Notes under the pieces: generated by a model
The model's database searches: none
What the model was told of the DNA's origin: nothing
What the model saw: the letters and a program-made list of their open reading frames with translations, nothing else
In this document: positions 8,708-16,729 of the stretch, piece by piece
How the letters are laid out: each line of letters opens with the position of its first letter
Position numbering within the stretch: the stretch's first letter is position 1
Position numbers and translations under genes: made by a program
Source of the DNA: Rectinema subterraneum
Lineage (GTDB): Bacteria; Spirochaetota; Spirochaetia; Treponematales; Rectinemataceae
DNA length: 64,000 bases
Direction: 5' to 3'
Assembly: GCA_009768935.1 (NCBI GenBank)
Contig: WESA01000006.1
Location: 1-64,000, forward strand

Positions 8708-9919
8708 TCACATGCCAGGGATCTTCCATGCATACATTCGGAGTGCAGAAGGCAGAGAGGCAAGCAAATAGAGGTACCCATCATCTCCAACAGTCATTGC
8801 AACAAATGCAGCAGCCTCATCTGGGCAGCGAATGCTCAGTTTTCCAGTTACTTTTCCGCTTGAGTCAAATTTCAGCAACTCTCCTCCAAGGTATTGATCA
8901 GCCCAGCGGATGGTCAGAAAACTGTCCTTTTTTGCAGCAACAAGCTGCAGATTGACACCCGTTTCGCTCATACCGCTCTGGAGCGGAAACGCATTGAGGA
9001 TTGAGCCGGCAGATGCATCAATTTGAAGTATCCATCCTCCTAGCTGATCAATCGACAGAGTGACGCCGGTTCCGACATCATAATTTTCAAGGTAATAATT
9101 GATTTTTAAAATCACTTCTGTTTTCCCCGCGACATATGCGGGTATGATGGACTCCAGCGAAGGAATGATCCGAAGGCCTTTCCCCTCCGGATTTTTTTTC
9201 AGAATCTGGGCAGGAATCGGCAAAGTATTGTCTTTCAGTTTGAGTAGATGCAGGAAAACGCCATTTCGGTCGTAAAAGTAAACCAGGGTTTCAGTCTCGG
9301 AGGCGCATATCACCGCAAGCGTATCGTTTTCTGTAATTTCAAGACGCATTATTTCCGGAAATGGCGAACCAGCTATTCCTTCCTGGCCAAGAGGCCCTAG
9401 TTCTTTTCCATTGGCATCGAAACGCCGGACAATTCTGTCCGGCTCGGCTCCATACGCGGAATTTTCAGTGCCATTCGCAGAAACCTGGTTTGACTTCCTG
9501 TCCGCGACGTAGAGTGTTTGCCTTGAATCCGCAGCCATTGGCCAGGGATCAACAAAAGAAACCTGAGTCGCAAAGCGGCCCATGTCCTCTTTTGACGACC
9601 CAGCATCGATTTTCACATCCTTCAGAATCATCGGCGCACTTCCGCGTGCGGGGTCGTACCACATGGCAAGTGTTTGGCCATATGAGGAAATGCTCAGAAT
9701 TTTCGCCTCTCCCCTGCTCAGAATATGGAATATGCCTTTGTTGATGGATAATCCAATATTGTTTTTTTCTGATGCCGAAAGATCAAGAGTAAAGTCGGTC
9801 TTCCCGTATCCGATATCGAATAGCGCATGCGTCTTTGCTTCATCTGATGATACCTTGCAGCTGGCCAGTACCAGGAGAACCCCGAGAAGCAGCAGAGTCC
9901 TTGTGCATCGTCTGTTCAT
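8708..9919 (-). CDS. Predicted lipoprotein, possibly beta-propeller
   Basis: 403 residues. The N-terminus (Arg-rich start, hydrophobic LLLLGVLLVLASC) is a type II signal peptide with Cys near residue 21, so the mature protein should be a lipoprotein. Short recurring segments such as IVRRFDANGKELGPLG and VYFYDRNGVFLHLLKL resemble NHL/6-bladed propeller repeats. I do not recognise a named family with certainty; spirochaetes have related uncharacterised lipoproteins. It is divergent from secA with only 56 nt between the start codons. CGGAG lies directly against the ATG, too close to act as a normal Shine-Dalgarno. Confidence 0.78.
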   Translation of the reverse strand: MNRRCTRTLLLLGVLLVLASCKVSSDEAKTHALFDIGYGKTDFTLDLSASEKNNIGLSINKGIFHILSRGEAKILSISSYGQTLAMWYDPARGSAPMILKDVKIDAGSSKEDMGRFATQVSFVDPWPMAADSRQTLYVADRKSNQVSANGTENSAYGAEPDRIVRRFDANGKELGPLGQEGIAGSPFPEIMRLEITENDTLAVICASETETLVYFYDRNGVFLHLLKLKDNTLPIPAQILKKNPEGKGLRIIPSLESIIPAYVAGKTEVILKINYYLENYDVGTGVTLSIDQLGGWILQIDASAGSILNAFPLQSGMSETGVNLQLVAAKKDSFLTIRWADQYLGGELLKFDSSGKVTGKLSIRCPDEAAAFVAMTVGDDGYLYLLASLPSALRMYAWKIPGM

Positions 9920-9926
9920 ACTCCGG

Positions 9927-9935
9927 ATTATACCA
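9927..9935 (-). promoter_or_regulatory. Extended -10 promoter of the lipoprotein gene, apparently leaderless
   Basis: On the minus strand TGG followed by perfect TATAAT (9932-9927), then 7 nt to the ATG at 9919. The extended -10 makes up for a weak -35. Transcription should begin at or near the start codon. Confidence 0.65.
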
Positions 9936-9939
9936 TTCC

Positions 9940-9968
9940 TTGACCCTTTATGAGAACGAAAGTATTCT
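9940..9968 (+). promoter_or_regulatory. secA promoter, apparently leaderless
   Basis: TTGACC (9940-9945), a 17-nt spacer and TATTCT (9963-9968). Seven nucleotides later comes the ATG at 9976. No Shine-Dalgarno sequence precedes it. Confidence 0.7.
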
Positions 9969-9975
9969 ATTCATT

Positions 9976-12741
9976 ATGTCTGGAAACATTCTTGCAGCCC
10001 TCCTGGGCTCAAAAAAAGAAAAAGATATCAAGGCTGTTCTGCCGCTGCTCCATAGAATCAATGAACTCGAACCATGGGCTCTGTCATTGTCGGATGCGGA
10101 TTTCCCCAAAATGACTACTAAATTCAAAGATCGCCTCTCAAAAGGTGAGACGCTGGATGATATATTGCCGGAGGCTTTTGCGCTTGTTCGGGAAGCGGCT
10201 CGCCGAAGACTTGGCGAGCGCCCTTTCGATGTCCAGCTGATTGGCGGAATTGTTCTGCATCAAGGCAAAATCGTCGAAATGAAAACCGGGGAAGGCAAGA
10301 CTCTTTCATCTGTCACGGCTGCGTATCTCAATGCGCTGACGGGCCAGGGCGTCCATGTCATTACTGTCAACGATTACCTTGCTGAACGCGATAGCCAATG
10401 GATGGGGCAGATCTATACATTTCTGGGTCTTTCTGTTGGATGCATCCTCTCGTCCATGGATAATGTGGCCAGAAAAACCTCGTATGCATGCGATATCACG
10501 TATGGAACCAATAATGAATTCGGTTTCGATTACTTGCGCGACAATATGGTCTGGTCGCTCGATCAGAAAGTTCAGCGAGGACATGCCTACTGCATAATCG
10601 ATGAAATCGACTCCATTCTTATCGATGAGGCGCGGACTCCGCTCATCATCTCCGGCCCTGCAGACGACGACACCTACAAAGTGAACGAAGTGAACCGGCT
10701 TGCCCTTTCTTTGGTTGAAGCGAAAAAAAATCCCGAAACAGGCGAATATCCCGATGAATCAAAAGGGGAAGTGCTGGAAGGCGATTTCAAAATCGATGAA
10801 AAATCGAAACGCGTCATGTTCACCAGCGAGGGCATGAATCATATTGAGTCGCTTCTCCAGAAACGCGGCCTCATTAAAGGCAGCCTTTTCGATCCAGCAA
10901 ATTTCGAGTTTGTGCATTATTTTACGCAAGCTGTCCGAGCGCAGCGCCTTTTCAACAAGGATGTGGATTATGTAGTGCAGGACAATCAGGTGCAGATAGT
11001 CGATGAATTTACCGGCCGCATTCTTCATGGCAGGCGCTACTCCGAGGGTCTTCACGAAGCAATAGAAGCAAAGGAACGCATTAAAATCGCGCGGCGAAAT
11101 CGCACGCTGGCGACGATTACCTTTCAAAATTACTTTAGATTGTATAAAAAATTAGCCGGCATGACGGGAACTGCTGACACCGAATCGGAAGAGTTTAATA
11201 AAATATACAATCTCGATGTTGTTGTCATACCCACTAACAGACCAGTCGTGCGCAGAGACGAAAATGATCTTGTCTATCTGAATGAAACGGAAAAATTTGA
11301 CGCAATATTGAATGAAATCAAAACCCTGCACACCAAGGGCCAGCCAATTCTGGTCGGCACCGTGTCGATAGAAAAATCGGAAAAGCTTTCCGCCATGCTT
11401 ACAAAAAACGGCATCCGGCACGAAGTTTTGAATGCCAAGAACCACGCGCGTGAAGCACTCATCATCTCGGAAGCGGGCGCAAAGGGGGCCGTCACCATCG
11501 CCACAAACATGGCAGGCCGCGGCACTGATATCAAACTCGGTGGAAATCCCGAATTTCGCGCCCGCAGAAAAGCGGGAACCGAAGCTCCAGAAGAAAAATA
11601 CAGAGAAGCCCTGCTCCATGAATACGACCTCTGGGCACGCGATTACGAAGAAGTAAAGAGCCTTGGCGGACTTTGTGTCATAGGCACCGAGCGGCATGAA
11701 TCCAGGCGGATCGACAATCAGTTGCGCGGACGCAGCGGTCGACAAGGCGACCCTGGAAGATCCATTTTTTTCATTTCACTTGACGACGACCTCATGCGCT
11801 TGTTCGGCGGAGAAAACTTCAAGCAGCTTATGAGCAAAGCTGGCATGAAACCCGGAGAGCCCATCTATCACCCCCTTCTCAACAAATCTATCGAAAGCGC
11901 ACAGAAAAAAGTCGAAGAGCGCAACTTTGAAATCAGAAAACATCTGCTCGAGTATGACGACGTGCTCAACAAGCAGCGCAATTTCATCTATGAACAGCGC
12001 AATGCCATTCTGGCAGATACCGACCTCATAGAGAGAGTCAGAACTTCCGCAACCGAAATGCTGGAAGACCGAAGCGACCTTCTCGATCAATCCATCAAAG
12101 AGAACCAGAACAAAGCGATCGCTGATTTCTGCTCATGGCTGTTCGACACATTCGGCATTGACCTTTCCCCCAAGCAGGTTGCCGATCTGCATCGCTCGGG
12201 CACAATTATCCAGGAAATCCAGAAACTGCTGGATCAGGACCTCAGCGCAAAAATCGAATCGGCCGGAGCGGAGAGCCTCAATTTCTTCATTCGATTCTCA
12301 TATCTTCAGGAAATCGATGAAAAATGGCTGGATCATCTCGAGTCCATGGAAGCGCTTCGCGAAGCCGTATATCTGCGCAGCTATGCCCAGAAGAATCCGC
12401 TTCTCGAATATAAGCTCGAAGGCTCGGATATTTTCGAATCGCTCATTCTCTCGATTCGGCACAATATCGCTTCGAAGGTGTTCCGCGTACGAATCCAGCA
12501 GAAGGTCGAACAGACTGCGACAATACCATCGCGGGCTCCAAGAATCGAAGTCGCGCAAACGAGCCATCAGTCTGTTGGTTCTTTTGCAGGCGAATCGGAA
12601 GCAGTGCGGCAGGAATCCGCCATTGCCGCAGCAGCAGCGCCGCCTGCGGCTACAGTCATCCGGCAAGGCCAGAAAATAGGCCGCAATGATCCCTGTCCGT
12701 GCGGCTCAGGGAAAAAATATAAGCATTGCCATGGCCGCTGA
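9976..12741 (+). CDS. secA: Preprotein translocase ATPase SecA
   Basis: Motor of Sec-dependent export, acting at the SecYEG channel of the inner membrane. The chosen start (MSGNILAALLGSKKEKDIK) gives 921 residues and matches the family's N-terminus; the frame is open back to 9835, but that part has no family likeness. Visible elements are Walker A MKTGEGKTLS near residue 100, NDYLAERDS, DEIDSILIDEARTPLIISG, motif GTVSIEKSE, NMAGRGTDI and GRSGRQGDPG. The C-terminus ends in the zinc-binding SEC-C motif CPCGSGKKYKHCH. rqcH follows 15 nt downstream. Confidence 0.97.
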   Translation: MSGNILAALLGSKKEKDIKAVLPLLHRINELEPWALSLSDADFPKMTTKFKDRLSKGETLDDILPEAFALVREAARRRLGERPFDVQLIGGIVLHQGKIVEMKTGEGKTLSSVTAAYLNALTGQGVHVITVNDYLAERDSQWMGQIYTFLGLSVGCILSSMDNVARKTSYACDITYGTNNEFGFDYLRDNMVWSLDQKVQRGHAYCIIDEIDSILIDEARTPLIISGPADDDTYKVNEVNRLALSLVEAKKNPETGEYPDESKGEVLEGDFKIDEKSKRVMFTSEGMNHIESLLQKRGLIKGSLFDPANFEFVHYFTQAVRAQRLFNKDVDYVVQDNQVQIVDEFTGRILHGRRYSEGLHEAIEAKERIKIARRNRTLATITFQNYFRLYKKLAGMTGTADTESEEFNKIYNLDVVVIPTNRPVVRRDENDLVYLNETEKFDAILNEIKTLHTKGQPILVGTVSIEKSEKLSAMLTKNGIRHEVLNAKNHAREALIISEAGAKGAVTIATNMAGRGTDIKLGGNPEFRARRKAGTEAPEEKYREALLHEYDLWARDYEEVKSLGGLCVIGTERHESRRIDNQLRGRSGRQGDPGRSIFFISLDDDLMRLFGGENFKQLMSKAGMKPGEPIYHPLLNKSIESAQKKVEERNFEIRKHLLEYDDVLNKQRNFIYEQRNAILADTDLIERVRTSATEMLEDRSDLLDQSIKENQNKAIADFCSWLFDTFGIDLSPKQVADLHRSGTIIQEIQKLLDQDLSAKIESAGAESLNFFIRFSYLQEIDEKWLDHLESMEALREAVYLRSYAQKNPLLEYKLEGSDIFESLILSIRHNIASKVFRVRIQQKVEQTATIPSRAPRIEVAQTSHQSVGSFAGESEAVRQESAIAAAAAPPAATVIRQGQKIGRNDPCPCGSGKKYKHCHGR

Positions 12742-12756
12742 TCCGGAGCGGAACTG

Positions 12757-14202
12757 ATGTCGCTTAATTGCGAGGAAATCGAACTCATCCTCTCCGAAGA
12801 GCCGCTCGAAGGCATGAAGATACAGAATATTTTCCAGCCTTCCTATGATGCCATTGTCCTGGAGCTCTATGGCAGAGGCAACAGGCTGTTCTATCTGATC
12901 AGCATCGCTCACAATGCGTGCAGAATCCATCCACTCACCGCGCCGCCGGCAAAAAACGAGCGCCCATTGCGCTTTATGGAGTGTCTCAGATCGAGAATCA
13001 AGGGCGGTACAATCATTCATGCTGAGCAAATTTCCAAAGACCGGATAATCAAGATCGAAATCACCAAAGCCGATGAAAAAGGCAGCCCTGCCAAACTTTT
13101 TCTTTACGCCAGACTCTGGAGCGGCGCAGGAAATGTGCTTCTCGTTTCTGAAGAAGGCATTATCATTGATGCACTCCGCCGCCTTCCTTCGCGGCAGGAA
13201 ATATCGGGCGCCGCGTTTGCATTGCCTGCCCCAAGAGATGCCGCCAGCCAGAGCGCAAAGCCTTACACGATCCGAGATCTGCAAGGCCCGGGACCATTCT
13301 GGCAGCGAATAGAACATTTCTATTCCGAGCATACAGGCCAGCTTTCCCGGGATGCGCTCATCGCGCAAGTGCGGGAAATATTCAGCCGCAAGTATTCTTC
13401 GCTTGAAAACCGGCTGTCCGCATTGAGCGCCAAGCAAAATGAATACCAACAAGCGGAACGATTCCGCCAGATCGGAGATATTCTTATCGGCGGCTACGCT
13501 ATTGAAATGCAAGGAACAAAGACCTTCGCCCGTGCCCTCGATTTCTACGAAAACAGAGAAATTCTCATAGAGATCGAACCATCCGCAACTCCAGCACAGA
13601 ACGCAGCGCGCTACTACGAAAAATATCATAAGGCGAAAACCGGCATCGATGATATCGCCGCGGAATTGGAGCGATGCCGAACTTCGATGAGCCAGCTGAA
13701 AACATGGCTTTCCAAACTCGAAGCAGAACCCGATCCAATTGTCATCGCGCAAGCGCTCCGAAAAGGAGGAGCGGCCCGCACCAAAGAAAAAATGCGCTTC
13801 CCTTGCCAACACATTGAATACAAAGGCTGGACGATTCTGATAGGCAAATCGGGCAAGGAGAATGACGAAATATTGCGGCACATCGCCCGAGGCTCGGACT
13901 TGTGGCTTCATGCAAGGGATTATTCTGGTTCCTATGTCTTTATAAGGGCTATTAAAAATAAATCCTTTCCTCCTGAAGTCATCCAGACCGCCGCGCGGCT
14001 TGCAATCTATTATTCCAAGGCGCGCAAAAATCTCGGCGGCGATGTACACACGACCTATGTCAAAAATCTCAGGAGGGCAAAAGACGGCCCTGTCGGTCTG
14101 GTCATTCCATATCTCGAAAAAAATATATATATTTCATTCACTGAAGCGCAGATCAAAGATATTCTTGATGAGAGCCTTTCAGGGGAGGAGATAGAGCAAT
14201 GA
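12757..14202 (+). CDS. rqcH: NFACT-family protein, RqcH-like (ribosome quality control)
   Basis: 481 residues. The C-terminal third is an NFACT-R domain (WTILIGKSGKENDEILR, then SDLWLHARDYSGSYVF). The N-terminal NFACT-N domain keeps an Asp-Arg pair (D95-R96 in ISKDRIIK), at nearly the same position as the D97/R98 pair needed for alanine tailing by Bacillus RqcH. A coiled-coil region lies around residues 215-330. It is shorter than Bacillus RqcH (about 570). The start has GGAG 8 nt upstream. Expected role: adding C-terminal tails to stalled nascent chains on 50S subunits. The older name is fibronectin-binding protein. The next gene overlaps by 4 nt. Confidence 0.85.
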   Translation: MSLNCEEIELILSEEPLEGMKIQNIFQPSYDAIVLELYGRGNRLFYLISIAHNACRIHPLTAPPAKNERPLRFMECLRSRIKGGTIIHAEQISKDRIIKIEITKADEKGSPAKLFLYARLWSGAGNVLLVSEEGIIIDALRRLPSRQEISGAAFALPAPRDAASQSAKPYTIRDLQGPGPFWQRIEHFYSEHTGQLSRDALIAQVREIFSRKYSSLENRLSALSAKQNEYQQAERFRQIGDILIGGYAIEMQGTKTFARALDFYENREILIEIEPSATPAQNAARYYEKYHKAKTGIDDIAAELERCRTSMSQLKTWLSKLEAEPDPIVIAQALRKGGAARTKEKMRFPCQHIEYKGWTILIGKSGKENDEILRHIARGSDLWLHARDYSGSYVFIRAIKNKSFPPEVIQTAARLAIYYSKARKNLGGDVHTTYVKNLRRAKDGPVGLVIPYLEKNIYISFTEAQIKDILDESLSGEEIEQ

Positions 14203-15167
14203 AACGTGCCGGATCAGTTTTCTGTGTTTTGCTTGTTCTTGCCTTTGCATGTACAGCTCCTGCAATTGCGCAGCAAAAAAGTAAAGTTGTTGTTTCTGTG
14301 CTCAAAGGCCCTTCGGGGCTGAGCAGCGCATGGATGATGTCGGAGCTGCTCAAGACAAGCCCGGATGAATTCGGATTTATCACAGTTGCCAGCGCTGATA
14401 TGGTCGTTGCCAAGCTCCTTAACGGGGAAATCGATGCTGGCGTCCTTCCTGTCAATATCGCAGCCAAGCTTTTCAACGCGGGAGCACCCATTCGGGCTCT
14501 GGCTGTTGTTGGCAATGGCATGGTCAAATTCCTCACTACCGACCCGGATCTCGCGTCGCTCGCCGATGTGAAAGGCAAGACAATCTACATCGCGGGACAA
14601 AAAGCCACGCCTGATTTCCTGTTTCAGTACCTATGCGCCGCGTATGGATTGAATGCAGGCTCAGATTATACTCCTGTTTACAATCTCGCGTATCCGGAAA
14701 TCGCAGCAGGGCTTGCAGCTGGCAAAATACGGTATGCCGTTCTGCCTGAGCCATTCGCGTCGCAGGCAATTCTTAAGAACGCAAGCATCAGGGCCGCTGT
14801 GGATTTGAAGCATGAATGGCAATTGCGCACAAATCAAGAGGATTACCCGATGTCGCTCTTCGTTGCCAGAAAAGAGCTTGTCGAATCGAATCCGGAAAAG
14901 GCCAGAATACTTCTGGATTCCTATCGTGCCTCGCTGCGGAAAGCCAAGGAAGACCCGTCAGGCACAGGCAAATTGGCAGAATCTCTTGACCTTGGAGTAA
15001 GCGCGCAAGTAGCTGCAAGTGCCATTCCACTCTCCAATTTTGTATTTATAGAAGCTCCCGCTGCCCGCCATTCCATAGAAACGCTTCTTTCTGTATTTTT
15101 GCAATTCGAGCCTGCTTCGGTCGGTGGAAAACTGCCTGATAGTGCTTTCTATGCAATCATCCGCTAG
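14199..15167 (+). CDS. ABC transporter substrate-binding protein, SsuA/ThiY/TauA-like
   Basis: 322-residue periplasmic binding protein. The N-terminus is a signal peptide (about 25 residues ending near AIA-QQ). The segment LAFAC inside it could also be a relaxed lipobox, so lipidation is possible. The body has the family features VVVSVLKGPSG, LLNGEIDAGVLPVNIAA and LAAGKIRYAVLPEPFASQ. Such proteins bind sulfonates, thiamine precursors, nitrate or similar small solutes; the substrate here cannot be named. It begins in an ATGA overlap with rqcH and heads a three-gene importer. Confidence 0.82.
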   Translation: MKRAGSVFCVLLVLAFACTAPAIAQQKSKVVVSVLKGPSGLSSAWMMSELLKTSPDEFGFITVASADMVVAKLLNGEIDAGVLPVNIAAKLFNAGAPIRALAVVGNGMVKFLTTDPDLASLADVKGKTIYIAGQKATPDFLFQYLCAAYGLNAGSDYTPVYNLAYPEIAAGLAAGKIRYAVLPEPFASQAILKNASIRAAVDLKHEWQLRTNQEDYPMSLFVARKELVESNPEKARILLDSYRASLRKAKEDPSGTGKLAESLDLGVSAQVAASAIPLSNFVFIEAPAARHSIETLLSVFLQFEPASVGGKLPDSAFYAIIR

Positions 15168-15951
15168 GCCATCCTGGACGCCGCTCGCCTGGCGGCTTCT
15201 GGGCATTGCATGTTTCCTTGTGGCATGGCAGGCAGCTTCTTCCATTGTGAAAAGCGAGCTGATCCTGCCAGGGCCGCCAATCGTGCTTAAGGCACTTGCA
15301 AATCTTTCTACTACCGCAAAATTTTGGTCCGCTGTCTCTGGATCTTTGGCCCGCGTGCTGGAATCGTTTATAATCAGCATTGCCATCGGGCTTTTAAGCG
15401 GCTTTATTTCAGGCATCAGCCAGCCCGCAAAAGCTTTTTTGAGCCCTTTTATAACAGGAGTTCGGGCGACGCCGGTTCTTGCCCTTATCCTTCTTGCCAT
15501 GTTCTGGTTTCCTTCTTCGCAGGTACCTGTATTCAGTGCCGTTCTTATGGCATTTCCGGTTATGCACACATCGGCGGAAGCTGGTATTCGATCAGTCGAC
15601 CAGAATCTTCTGCAGATGAGCAGGCTTTTTCATGTGCCAAAGCGGGTTATGCTATGGCGGCTCAGGGTTCCTTCCGCTCTCCCCTATATCCTTTCAGGAG
15701 CAAAAAATGCACTCGGCTTATGCTGGAAAGTCGTTGTTGCCGGAGAGGTTTTGAGCCAGCCGCGCATGGCTCTGGGGTCAGCCATGCAGGAATCGCGTCT
15801 TATGCTGGAGACTGCTGATGTTTTTGCATGGGCTTTGGTGACTATTCTGCTCTGCGGTCTGAGCGAATATTTGTTCGGATTGCTCTCGGCACGGGCAAAT
15901 CTAGTCTATCTCTCCGTCGCTCCTCAAGTGAGCAGGCAGAGCAGCATATGA
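15151..15951 (+). CDS. ABC transporter permease, SsuC/ThiX-like
   Basis: Inner-membrane permease of about 266 residues with roughly six hydrophobic segments. The EAA-type cytoplasmic loop is seen as GAKNALGLCWKVVVAGEVL, the pattern of the SsuC/TauC group. I chose the ATG at 15151, which overlaps the binding-protein gene by 17 nt; a GTG at 15124 in frame is an alternative and would add nine residues. It sits between the binding protein and the ATPase genes. Confidence 0.85.
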   Translation: MQSSARPSWTPLAWRLLGIACFLVAWQAASSIVKSELILPGPPIVLKALANLSTTAKFWSAVSGSLARVLESFIISIAIGLLSGFISGISQPAKAFLSPFITGVRATPVLALILLAMFWFPSSQVPVFSAVLMAFPVMHTSAEAGIRSVDQNLLQMSRLFHVPKRVMLWRLRVPSALPYILSGAKNALGLCWKVVVAGEVLSQPRMALGSAMQESRLMLETADVFAWALVTILLCGLSEYLFGLLSARANLVYLSVAPQVSRQSSI

Positions 15952-15982
15952 GATCAAAGCAATTAAGAAGGGCGATGAGCAT

Positions 15983-16729
15983 ATGAGCATGGCCATCCAA
16001 AATCTTCGAAAACGCTTTGGCGACCTTCTGGTGCTGGACAGCGTCAGTTTCGAAATGCAGGCATCATCGATTACCGCCATTCTCGGCCCCAGCGGATGCG
16101 GAAAAACTACCCTTCTGAACATACTATCGGGCATTTTAGCGGCTGATGCGGGAGCTATGGCCGGTCTTGAAGACAAGCGATTTTCCTATTGTTTCCAGGA
16201 GCCAAGGCTTTTGGCATGGCTCAGCGCTGAAGACAATATGCGCTATGCAATGGCATCCCTGCAGGACACAAATACAATCGAACAGCGCATTTCCCGCTTT
16301 CTTGAAGAAGCAGGGCTGACCGAATTCAGGCATTTTCGGCCGCACCAGCTCTCGGGAGGTATGCAGAAACGCCTCTCGCTTGCCAGGGCCTTCGCATTTC
16401 CTTCTGATATTCTGCTTCTTGATGAAGCTTTTTCGGCAGTGGATCTCAAACAGAAAATCGAGCTCATGCAAGCCTTTCTGAAATTATGGAAAGACGAGCG
16501 TCCTACTGCTGTCATCGTAACGCATGACATACATGATGCTCTTTTTCTTGCCGATCAGGTCGTCGTGCTCAGCCAGCGGCCGGCACGTGTCAGGGGTATA
16601 TTGCAAATAAACACCCCTCATGAAGCGCGGCTGTTCGGCTCCAATGAGCTTGCAGCATATGAACAGCAGCTTTATAGCCTTCTGGGCTTCAGTACACTCG
16701 ATCAGGATGCGAATATGCCGGCGAATTAA
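15983..16729 (+). CDS. ABC transporter ATP-binding protein, SsuB/ThiZ-like
   Basis: 248-residue ATPase of the same importer. Walker A is GPSGCGKTTLL, the Q-loop YCFQEPRLLAW, the signature LSGGMQKRLSLARAF and Walker B ILLLDEAFSAVD, with the switch His in VIVTHDIHDAL. The QEPRLLAW form is typical of the sulfonate/thiamine-precursor group. The stop overlaps the end of the convergent kinase gene by 4 nt, with no room for a separate terminator. Confidence 0.9.
   Translation: MSMAIQNLRKRFGDLLVLDSVSFEMQASSITAILGPSGCGKTTLLNILSGILAADAGAMAGLEDKRFSYCFQEPRLLAWLSAEDNMRYAMASLQDTNTIEQRISRFLEEAGLTEFRHFRPHQLSGGMQKRLSLARAFAFPSDILLLDEAFSAVDLKQKIELMQAFLKLWKDERPTAVIVTHDIHDALFLADQVVVLSQRPARVRGILQINTPHEARLFGSNELAAYEQQLYSLLGFSTLDQDANMPAN

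Noticed and set aside
9835..9975. N-terminal extension of SecA by 47 residues.
   Set aside because: It runs through the divergent lipoprotein gene and the promoter and has no likeness to SecA.
12706..14049. A 447-codon frame antisense to rqcH.
   Set aside because: It mirrors the codon pattern of the real gene, has no family motifs and no ribosome binding site.
15124..15150. GTG start for the ABC permease.
   Set aside because: Possible, but the added nine residues are not typical, and the ATG at 15151 fits the family better. Kept as an alternative.
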